Part shown: positions 54,797-64,000 of the stretch, piece by piece
Layout: each line of letters starts with the position of its first letter
Position numbering within the stretch: position 1 is the stretch's first letter
Source: Lithodes maja
Lineage: Eukaryota > Arthropoda > Malacostraca > Decapoda > Lithodidae
Assembly (NCBI GenBank): GCA_037953745.1
Contig: JBAKBP010000675.1
Coordinates: forward strand, 124,001-188,000
Direction of reading: 5' to 3'
Length of the DNA stretch: 64,000 nt
The notes under the pieces: model-generated
What the model was told of the DNA's origin: nothing
Seen by the model: the letters and a program-made list of their open reading frames with translations, nothing else
Databases searched by the model: none
Translations under genes and position numbers: made by a program

Positions 54797-56567
54797 TGCT
54801 AGACCTTATAAGCAGTATTACAAGACAGTCCAATGCTACATCCGTGGGGTATCAATCTGACCCCCTGGAATTGCCGTATCGCCCGCATCTGTCGGGAGAA
54901 ATGGGAAAAAAAATCCCGATGTAGCTCTGCAAGTCCTTAGCTCATCTCCGGACGTAGTTTCTAAATTAATTGCAATTCAAACTAACGTAAATGACGAGGA
55001 GATGGTAGCTATGATAGATACAGGAGGGACTACTAGTTTAATTTCGGAAGCAAAATTGAAGGAAATATCACATTCAACTGATTTGGTAATGGATACAGCA
55101 AAGCATTTGTATGATGTAAATGGACAGCCCCATTCTGCAATAGGGTCTGTTAACTTGAGGGTATCTATTGGAGGTTTGGTCATACTTCACGACTTTACGG
55201 TAGTAAAGAACATGTCTATTCCTACAACCATCCTCCTAGGTACTGATTTCCTCTGTAGTAATACAATGTCCTTAAATACAAACCCTCTATCTTTTCACAT
55301 CAATGGATTTCAGGCTAACATTTCTAATTTGGACGAGGAAGCCATACAGTCAGTACACACTCAACCAGGTAGGACAAATAAACTGGTTAAAGTTACTGTA
55401 AGGGAGGTGACAAAACTCTGCCCTTGGGAATATGGCTCCGTACTGCTATCATGCGAAAGAGGGAACCAGAAAGGAGAAGAGGTTAATGATACAGTCTATG
55501 GAGTTTACACGCCATTTGAAGGGGTGACACAGGCATCTGCGTTTTTTCAAGGTATCATTGCATTATCTGAGGGTACATTTGCAATTAAATTTGCCAATTT
55601 CACTCCAGATATAATAGACATTAAACCAGGTGATTCATTAGGATATGTAGAAGTTTGTGAAAAGGTAGACTTAGATATCTCGGACGAGATATCTCCTACA
55701 CAGAGAGATAATATCTGTACTTTGACGCCTAACGAACGAAATGATGGCTTAGTAAAACACGTGGAGGAACATTTTGCACATTTATCAGTGGAACAGAAAC
55801 AAGCTTTGAAAACCATGGTAAGAGAGTTCTCTGACGTATTTTCTTTGGAAAGTGATCCCCTGACAATCAGTCCGTATTTTTTTCATAATAAAGAGACAGT
55901 TTCGGACCAGGTTGTTTACAGACGTCCTTATCCTATACCTCATCAATATATTCAGGATGTCAAGGACCAGATTCAAACCTTAATGGAACAAGGAATAGTA
56001 CGACCATCCCGTTCTTCTTTTAATAACCCGGTAGTCCCGGTAGCGAAGAAGGAAGGAGGATTGAGATTGTGCTTGGATTTCCGAAATTTGAACAAGCTAA
56101 TTAAGGATGATAGATATCCTTTACCTAACATAGACCGTATTCTAGCTCAGCTAGGGGAGAGTCAGTTTTTCACTTGTCTTGACTTACGCAGGGGATATCA
56201 CCAATTTCCCTTGACGGAGGAAAGTAAGCAGAAACCTGCCTTTTCAACCCCAGATGGTCACTATGAATATAATGTGTTGCCTTTTGGATTAAAGGATGCA
56301 CCCTCTAGTTTTCAAAGGATCATAAATCAGGTGCTGATGGGTTTAGTGGGAAATAAGGCACACGTATATCTAGATGACATAGTTGTACCTGGGAGGACCT
56401 GGGAACAACATATAGACAACCTGACTACTGTCCTAGAGAGACTACGAGAGTCCTCTCTCAAGCTAAGGCTGGATAAATGTAGTTTTTTCGCTGAGCAAGT
56501 ACATTATCTAGGTCATGTCGTAGGTACCGACGGAATCAAACCACAACCTGCTAAAATCAGGCTATAA
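54790..56567 (+). pseudogene. pol: E3 pol: protease and reverse transcriptase
   Basis: The frame 55002-56567 opens with the protease IDTGGTTSLI motif (D-T-G), ILLGTDF, and then RT: YRRPYPIPHQYIQDV, LRLCLDFRNLN, FTCLDLRRGYHQFPL, VLPFGLKDAPSSFQR and HVYLDDIVV (catalytic pair). A one-base deletion just before 56560 ends it at the RT connection (stop 56565-56567). The start in relation to gag is not clear; the frame is open upstream of 55002. Confidence 0.86.
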
Positions 56568-57385
56568 AGCAGCTAACTTCTCCGCAAACCATTCATGAAC
56601 TACAGAGTTTCCTAGGAATGTGTAACTACTATAGGAAATTCATCCGACAATATTCTGAGAAAGCCGCACCTCTTACGAAATTAACAGGAGGCAGGACAAA
56701 TAAGAGGAAAGATAAAACACTCATTAAATTCACGGAAAGAGAAAATGAAGCTTTTAATGAGCTCAAACATATATTATCAGACGAACTGGTATTAGCATAA
56801 TTATCCAGATTTCACAAAGCCTTTTGTTCTCACCACAGACGCGTCAGATATAGCAATAGGTGGAGTACTTCAGCAGGAAGATCAACATAATAGGCTTAGA
56901 CCTTTAACCTATTTCAGCCGTAAATTAACCCCTGCTGAACAGCGATATTCTACAGTTGAGAAAGAAGCATTAGCTATTGTCTATGGATTGAAATACAATC
57001 GTAGTTTAATACTAGGATATCAGATAGTAGTAAATACGGATCATAGACCTTTAATTTGGCTTCTCACTACATCTAGTCCTAGTGGTAGAGTGGCACGATG
57101 GCAACTTCTAGTAATTGAATATGATATACAGCCAAAATATTTACCTGGCAAGGATAATGTTGTAGCGGATGCACTAAGTCGCTTAAAAGTCGATACAGAA
57201 ATAGAAGATAGAGTACTAGCAATTACAGGTATGAGAGTTCGTGTTAGTCAACGCACAACGCCCACAATCGCGGCTATACAAAATGCAACCCATTTAAACA
57301 CGAGTCATACACCTAGCCAATGGACATGACAATAATACACCAAGCGATGAGACATTGATAGACGACCACAGAATTGAGTGGAATT
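56568..57385 (+). pseudogene. pol: E3 pol: RT end and RNase H (frameshifted)
   Basis: A segment 56618-56800 encodes FLGMCNYYRKFIRQYSEKA; an indel near 56798 follows. RNase H then reads TTDASDIAIGG, VEKEALAIVYG, NTDHRPLIWLL and VADALSRL, so all four catalytic acids are present. A TGA at 57327-57329 follows. Confidence 0.82.
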
Positions 57386-58949
57386 TAATTGATATTGCAC
57401 GTGAACAGAAGCTTCAAAGTTATTTCCCTACTACAAAGTAAACCACTGGCCAGTGTAACTACAAAGGAACGTAAATATTTAGAGTCAAATCTCAAGGCCA
57501 AACTTGAAGATCTAATTCTTCAAGACGAGACAAATCTCTTATATATTCGTCAGTTTAACGGGAACGAGAAAGGCAGCTCACATAATCGAGTTATTTGTCC
57601 AGATACACATATTTTAGCGGCCCTGTATCTAACCCATGATCATCCAATGGCAGGGCATGGTGGGGTTAGAGCAACGATGCATCGGCTTAAATAATGTTGT
57701 TATTGGCCCAGTATGCGCAAGAGTGTCATAACATACGTATGCGCATGTCGGAACTGTATCCTTTATAAGGCCCCAGTGGACGCACAAGGTCCCTATAAAA
57801 GATACCCATTACCCGATGCCCCATTTGAGAGAGTTCATATTGACTTAATTGGGCCCCTGCCTGACTCACATGCCGATTCACCAGATGAATCACATATTTC
57901 AGGATATAAGTATATCATGACTATCATAGACGCTTTTACACGTTATCTTATAGCAGTGCCTTTACGTAACAAAACTGTTCAATCCACTGCTAAAGCATTT
58001 GTGGAAAATGTCGTACTAAAACATGGTACCCCTGTGTGGATTGTATCAGATCAAGGAAAAGAATTCACAACTACGTTTGATCAAGTTGCAACGCTCTTAC
58101 ATAATTATAAAACATACCTGTACCACGGCTTACCGACCAAGCGCAAACGGCGTAGTTGAAAGAGTAAATCAAACTGTTGTGAGGATCCTGAGGACACTCG
58201 TAGATGATAATTCAGGAATATGGACTTCAATGTTGCCATATGCAATTTTTGCTTATAATTCTGGATATAATCGAGTGATCAAGGACTCACCATATTTCTT
58301 ATTGTATCATCGTGATCCACAGATGCCATATCAAACGATCTTGTCAAATCAAACTTTCAGTTACAACCTCGAGGACTACAAAAATTAAGTAGCAATCAAA
58401 ATGAACAGGACGTATGAAAGATGTAAGAAGTACCTAGAAGAGGGTCAAGAGGAAAACGAGAGAAACCAAAAGAGAAATAAAGTAAAAGCGATAAAGGAGG
58501 GAGACCGAGTGTATGTAAAAGTAGTTCCACGAAAAAATTAAAGACAAAAACTTCAACCAAAATACAACGGTCCGTATAGATTGGTAGAGAAAGTAAGTGA
58601 AGTAGTAATTAAATTAAGGCGCATTAAAGATAATCGCCCAGTGACGATTCACACTGACCGTGTCCGAGTTGTGCCGGAAGAGGCGTTGTTAGCTCGCGAC
58701 AATCTGAATGTAAGAAGTGTTTATCCAATACACTCGGATATACCTGAAACTGATAGTTCTAGAAGTATAAATTATCCTCACTTAATTCTGGATGACTGTG
58801 AGAGTGAGAGTGACTGTGAGGATGATAGAGTAAGAAATAATATTGATGATGATATTGTACATAATATACCTAGATATTCTCTACGATCACATAGTAGAGT
58901 ACAACCTTTGCCGTATGTAATGCCCCGTCCCCTTGAATATAGAAAATAG
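57386..58949 (+). pseudogene. pol: E3 pol: integrase (several breaks)
   Basis: The N-terminal zinc-binding region has THDHPMAGHGG (57389-57694) and, after a stop, CACRNCILYK. The core contains HIDLIGP, a YIMTIIDAFTRYLIAVPL segment and IVSDQGKEF (first two acids); after a shift near 58120 the third acid is in NGVVERVNQTV. The C-terminal module YNGPYRLVEKV lies after in-frame stops at 58386-58388 and about 58539. An acidic tail rich in Asp/Glu follows to 58949. Confidence 0.84.
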
Positions 58950-58973
58950 TAGTGAAAACAAAATAGTGAGATA

Positions 58974-60959
58974 TTGTTTACCTTCCAGGTAACCCTGGGT
59001 TACTTGGCGATCGTCTGTCCCGCAACAGATACGGGTGAATCAACATTAAGTAATCCAGTCATCTTTACTGAAGAGGCGAGATTGGTGGTTACGGGAAATA
59101 CTTATGTCATTCCCTACCAAATTGACACTACAACTGTGTTACACTCATTACGTTTAGCTCAAGTTTACGTTCAGGACATTATACTATATTCTGAAGCTCA
59201 TAGTCCTAAGTTAGTAAAGTAAAATGGAAAATGGGATATCTGGATCAACTCGATAAAAAATGAATTGTATAGGATTGAACAAGATTTTCGTAATTACATA
59301 CGTTACGTCATGTCCGAAAGTCCGGTAGAAAATATATCATCGACATCCAAGCGAAATAAACGAGGAGCAATAGATTTTGTGGGATCTCTAGCTAATTCTC
59401 TTTTCGGGATTGCAACACAAGATCAAATTGATGCAGTTCACGATACATTAGGCAACTTACAAGTCCTTACAGAAGAGGAACGTGAACAATTAAATGTACA
59501 TACTAGAATACTCAATATTACTACTCGACGTATGGAACCTTTAAATTATGCAATTGATAGGCTACATAATAACACTCGAAATATTTTAAACATTGTCGCA
59601 CGAGTTGGAAATAAGTTGCAAGAGTTGGAGGATGAATCAGATTTAATTGGTAATTTATTATCATTACAAATAATATTGTCTGATATTTATGCTGACGTAA
59701 ATAACGTTAAAATTGGATTGGATCAGATGTTAGAATCTAAAATTTCTCCATATTTAATGCCAACAGATAAATTGCTTGAAATTTTATCTGAAGTTTCATT
59801 GAATTCACCAGGATTATTGTACCCAGCAAGACCAGAATATTTAAGTTTATATAGAGATACAATAATAGTTGTTTCCAAACCAACCATTGCTAGTCACATA
59901 TTTTATTTGTATTTAATTGTACCCCTTCGTGGACAACCAGCACATACCTTTGATGTTTTTAAAATACATATTTTACCTTTTCCAGCACCCAAGACACACT
60001 TGTACTTACAAGTTGGCATAAATAATCAATTTTTAGCCATTTCTGAAGACCGGAATACGTATGCAATGTATAATAATTTTTCCCATTGCAAGGCACATAA
60101 CACATTTTTTATATGCCCCCCAACCGGTCCTCTTTATAGTATTCACACCCCTAATTGTGAAGTTGCTACATTTATTAATGATAAAGTACACCCGACACTA
60201 TGTCATACTAATATAATACATAGTTTCACTCCTATTTTTATTAAACTCAATGAAGGATGGATATATTCAACCCCTATTCAAATTACTTTTACACTTGCTT
60301 GTCCATCAACTACACTTGAATTAAAAAAACAGATAACACATAACCTGGGACTTCTCACACTGAATGAAGGTTGTGGTGCACATAGCCCAATTCTTCAATT
60401 ACCGGCTATGGGGAAGAGACGGCGAGAAGAGACATATATAAGAGCTACAAACTTCAACGTGTCCCTTCCAATATCACGGCACACCCACAACTTACTTCAA
60501 GAAATAAACTCTACTTTACTGCAACTACGAGATCTACCAACTCCAACATTATCTACAAGCGATCTACTACAACTAGCAGTAATAGCCAAACGTATCGAGA
60601 TACACCATCCTCTTCAACAGAAAATAATCCAGAATACGACCTTGGCGATAGCTGCTATCCTCATCCTGGTAGGAGCAGCCTTTGCCATCTACACCGTCGT
60701 GTTAGCCCGTACACGTCGAGCTGCGGAGATCAAGAAGCAGCACACCTCCGAAGCGACGATGCAGCCGTCTGTGATCAACATGCATCAAATTACATCATCT
60801 ACACCCATCACTTCCGTTCCTGCACTGTCGCCCCTCTCAGCTGACGAGGGTCCCCCACTTACTACAACGATTGGCCAGCGCGGACGCAGGCCTCTAAAAA
60901 ACCAGGGAGTGATGTCGAGAACAGAGTTAGTCGACATGAATGAATCTTCTAGTGAATGA
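58974..60959 (+). pseudogene. env: E3 Env-like protein, fusion-protein (F) type, one in-frame stop
   Basis: Two segments (to 59222, and 59265-60959) share one frame and are separated by one TAA at 59220-59222. The larger part has a furin-type site RNKR followed by a Gly/Ala/Phe-rich stretch like a fusion peptide, a helical heptad-like region, Cys residues, several N-glycosylation-type NxT/S sites, and one C-terminal membrane span (around ALAIAAILILVGAAFAI) with a basic anchor and cytoplasmic tail. This layout is that of baculovirus F proteins and errantivirus Env. The last codons lie in the 3' LTR. No signal-peptide start is certain, as the ATG may come from splicing. Confidence 0.78.
60905..60912 (+). 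promoter_or_regulatory. E3 polypurine-like tract
   Basis: GGGAGTGA immediately before the 3' LTR, preceded by an A run; it is not a perfect purine tract. It lies inside the env frame. Confidence 0.4.
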
Positions 60960-62274
60960 AGAATGTAAATAAAGGCTAGAATAAGATATATACCCACTAA
61001 TGAATAAGGAATTGAGAGAACACTGATAATGGAACAGAAGATAAGGATCCGAGAGTCTCATTATCTATATCAGCCAATGTATACAATAGCCAGAACGTAC
61101 CTGTGTATATATGTGAGTAATCATTGATCAGCTCTTGTTTACATAATTAATTTATGATTTATAGTTTATATTAGAAGTTAATATATGTATCAATAGATTA
61201 AGTGAAGGACTAATAACTCAGTTTTAAAGTGTAATTCAGATATCTACTGTGGAAGTAGATCAAGTAGCACTATATGTTAAATAAACACTACCATGTTAGT
61301 AAACACTGGAAATCTATCCAAGATTACAAGTCCTAAGAGATTACTTCCGAGTTCAGAGTTTAATTACATAGAGTTATATATATAATTTAAACACGTGAGT
61401 GTAAACGTGGAAGCTATTCACACGTGAGTGTGGATGTGGACATATTCACTTGAGCCATATATAAGCTCAAGATTAAAACTCAAACAGTTAGTACCAGTAC
61501 CAGAACCAGCCAGCCGTCCAGAACACCACAGCCTAGCTAAACAAGGCTCCCCAGCCATACACAGCTTCATCATGGACTCCAAAAGAGAGAGTCCCAGAAA
61601 GACACATTTAATCCTAGTGAGTACCAATTAAATATAATAGAAGATGTATAAAATAGTAATGGTTGGAACTTATAGGAAACAACGGTGTTATTAGTTATCA
61701 TACAAGCTACATTAAATATAACCAAGAATTTTGATATCATTCAATACGTGTTATAACAATCCAAGTTGTCTTAGTAAATTATTCAGTCATTTACAACTCT
61801 GTGAAACTCTGTGAAACTATTATCTGAAGTGTAATAATATTTAAACTATATACTGTATAAATAAAAAGCTATACAAAAAGTGCAAATAAACAAAATTCAT
61901 AACTTTGTTTTTATAACCGAAATATATTTTTATAAATATATAACGATACTCCAACTATAGTAAAACAATCATAATTCTTATATATCAATAAATATAGCAA
62001 TTATAACGAGAGCTAGAGTAAACAAAGAGACTTAAAGATACGATAGATATGAGTATCTATCTACATCTCTACATCGTGTGGAGTATGGTTATCAGCCTAT
62101 AACTATAACATAGTAAGAGATCCTTCATAATCACAGGAGCATAACAAACTGTATTTCTATTGTTATTCCCTTATAGCCTCTTGGATATTGATAATAAAGT
62201 AATTAGCATTGAAGCTACCACTGAGACTTACATAATAAAGTATATATAGATAAGGGTTAATACGAAATACGATA
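60913..62274 (+). repeat. E3 3' LTR
   Basis: 1,362 bp, near identical to 50940-52299; TSD TGAC follows at 62275-62278. Confidence 0.93.
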
Positions 62275-62278
62275 TGAC

Positions 62279-62479
62279 TGAGAATACATAATTTTGGGGT
62301 GATGAGTGGGTAGTGAGGCAAGGAGGGTGAGACTACTTTTTCCTTTGGAAGAGGAGGGCGAGTGAAGATTATATTCGGTAAGGATGGTGTTATTGTTGAT
62401 TTGGGGGAAATTGAATGGGGTTTTAAAAATGTGGCGGGATAGGGGAGGGGCTGTTTGGGAAGGACGCTGCTGGATTTTG
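62279..62479. other. No recognised feature
   Basis: Short right flank of E3. It does not obviously continue the CR1 copy 2 ORF1 that abuts the left LTR. Confidence 0.35.
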
Positions 62480-63420
62480 TCGGTACTCTTATGGATGAAT
62501 AATTAACTCAACATTACTAAAATGTGCCAAGTTTCATAGGCACCATAAATCGCCTTGTTCTAGGTATCACTCATTTAATCTACTCCTTTGCCTTAAAGAT
62601 GAACATCATCCTTTTTGTACAGGTCTGGTTCACCTTCAAAATTCTTCAAGTTGTTTACAAATAACACATTTTCACTTGCAAACATAGCCTGGACTGCATC
62701 ATTTACTTTAGTGGCTCGGTTTAGACTATAATTATGATCTTGTCATTAGTCTTGGCACCATGCCATTTATGATACATTTCTCAGTCTTATTTTTCATTTA
62801 TCAGAGTTCTGTATTTTCCTACTATATCTTTTATTGGGACCTACCTCCATTGAAGCAATCGTTACTTCCCACGTTAACCATAACACAGGAGTTTGCAAGG
62901 ATGTGAATATGATTACGTCACTGATGATGTGCTATAGTTTACCACCTGGGGTAACCTTGACTGATCTCTTCTTACCACTCCTTGAGGCTAAAGCAGGCCC
63001 TTGTCATCGCTTTGTTGTTTACACTCCTGTTTGTCTTATGTCTTTCTGAGGGATATTTTTCTCTTGACTGAACTTTCCATCACACGTCATACTTGTTCAA
63101 AGTGGAGATACCTGAAGAGCTTACCTTTATATTTGTATCTCTAATATTTATAACTACCTGGAAACCGTCATTTGATGGCTTAGCCACTGGGTTAGACACA
63201 TTTGCTTCCTTTATCTTGCTCTCAAGGATGTCAACTTTCACCTTCAGTTCGAAGTTTGTGCATTCATAGTACACTGGATTTGTTCATCTGTTATGCACAT
63301 AAAACACTTGGCAACTGGGTATCCATATTTGGGGAACCATTCTTGTCAAATTTGTCATCACAGTTATCATATAATTCGTATGGGCGTCATTGATAAGTTC
63401 TAAATTGAAAATAAAACTTA
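62480..63420 (-). pseudogene. Decayed LINE ORF1 with GDSL-esterase and N-terminal Cys motif
   Basis: On the minus strand scattered frames give, in order: a Cys-containing VAKCFMCITDEQIQ segment, a short coiled-coil-like stretch (VDILESKIKEAN), a GFQVV linker, then esterase blocks VMVNVGSNDCF (the GxND type motif), INGMVPRLM and the end LYKKDDVHL. Frames change and several stops are present. This is the layout of esterase-bearing LINE ORF1 proteins, but a different and older element than CR1 copy 2. The interpretation is by eye. Confidence 0.55.
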
Positions 63421-63475
63421 GTAGATAAAGTGCGTATATCACAAATATGGGGAATTCGCTTGGACTGTGGTCCAC

Positions 63476-63580
<105 letters not shown>

Positions 63581-63655
63581 GCAAGGAGTTACGAGTTACA
63601 AGGAATAGTTAGTATTTCAGAGACCTTGTGGTCCATTCCGAGACTGTTTAGTGCA

Positions 63656-64000
63656 CTACAGAGTGTGCAAAATACTATCTACTCTTTTCTTGAACTGCTC
63701 TAATGAAGAACTGTTTTTAACTTCGGAGGGAAGTTTGTTCCAGGTAGAACAGATCTTATATGCGAAAAAGTTTCCACAAATACTAGTGCTGAACTTTTTC
63801 AATTCTAATTTCCAACCATGGTTGCGTGTTGTATTCATATTGAGGCTAAACATTTTGCTATAGTCCACATTGTCAAACCCATTAAGTATTTTAAATACTT
63901 CAATGAGCTGACCTTGTAGTCTGCGGGTCTCCAACGGAAAGAGATCACGAGCTCTCAACCGGTCCTCATAGCTCATTCTTCTAAGCGATGGAATAAGCTT
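63656..64000 (-). pseudogene. CR1/jockey-like LINE ORF2 C-terminus, partial at right edge
   Basis: The minus frame reads YEDRLRARDLFPLETRRLQG, a QLIEVFKILNGFD segment and CSTWNKLPSEV, the conserved C-terminal end of CR1-like ORF2 proteins, similar to 40913-42205 but divergent. It continues off the window. Confidence 0.75.

Larger units (their letters stand above)
50940..62274 (+). mobile_element. LTR retrotransposon E3 (Gypsy/errantivirus-like, with env)
   Basis: An 11.3-kb element, LTRs 50940-52299 and 60913-62274, flanked by TGAC (50936-50939, 62275-62278). Order: LTR, primer-binding site, 32-bp repeat array, gag, protease, RT, RNase H, integrase, env-like ORF, LTR. An env after pol and a fusion-protein-like Env match insect errantiviruses. 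Pol has several frameshifts and stops, gag is nearly intact and env has one stop. Confidence 0.93.

Overview
This is eukaryotic DNA made almost entirely of transposable elements and tandem repeats; I find no host gene. The mix (DIRS-type tyrosine-recombinase retrotransposons, CR1-like LINEs with an esterase ORF1, Ty3/Gypsy elements, one with a fusion-type env, a tRNA-derived SINE, TTAA-flanked MITEs, many microsatellites) suggests an invertebrate, most likely an arthropod and perhaps a crustacean. That assignment is an inference; no species-diagnostic gene is present.

Layout. 1-5.0 kb: a minus-strand Ty3/Gypsy element (G1) with gag, protease and a decayed pol, running off the left edge. 5.6-11.0 kb: a MITE fragment fused to a 5'-truncated DIRS element (DIRS-A). 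11.8-14.5 kb: a 63-bp minisatellite, two TTAA MITEs and a ~175-bp degenerate tandem repeat. 15.16-33.79 kb: a second DIRS element (DIRS-B) with inverted terminal repeats and an internal complementary region. It is split by a 7.75-kb LTR retrotransposon (E2, nearly identical 1.8-kb LTRs, TSD CCTG) inside its gag and by a CR1-like LINE in its 3' region. 34.4-39 kb: a SINE, then an RTE-like LINE interrupted by a jockey-like LINE. 39.4-46.3 kb: MITEs, simple repeats, a second CR1-like LINE family, a decayed second RTE-like copy and a second SINE. 46.7-50.9 kb: a second CR1 copy carrying a TTAA-flanked insertion. 50.94-62.27 kb: an 11.3-kb LTR element (E3, TSD TGAC) with gag, decayed pol, an F-type env-like ORF and about 30 copies of a 32-bp repeat between primer-binding site and gag. 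62.3-64 kb: a decayed esterase-type LINE ORF1, a GT/GA microsatellite and a LINE ORF2 C-terminus.

How the parts relate. The insertions are nested, which gives a relative order of events: DIRS-B is older than E2 and CR1 copy 1; the RTE-like LINE is older than the jockey-like LINE; CR1 copy 2 is older than its TTAA insertion and probably older than E3. The most unusual items are E2 (gag-protease fused to an integrase remnant, no RT, RNase H moved downstream behind an ATGA overlap), the E3 leader array, which sits where the gypsy insulator lies in Drosophila, and DIRS-B, whose internal complementary region matches its two outer ends joined together.
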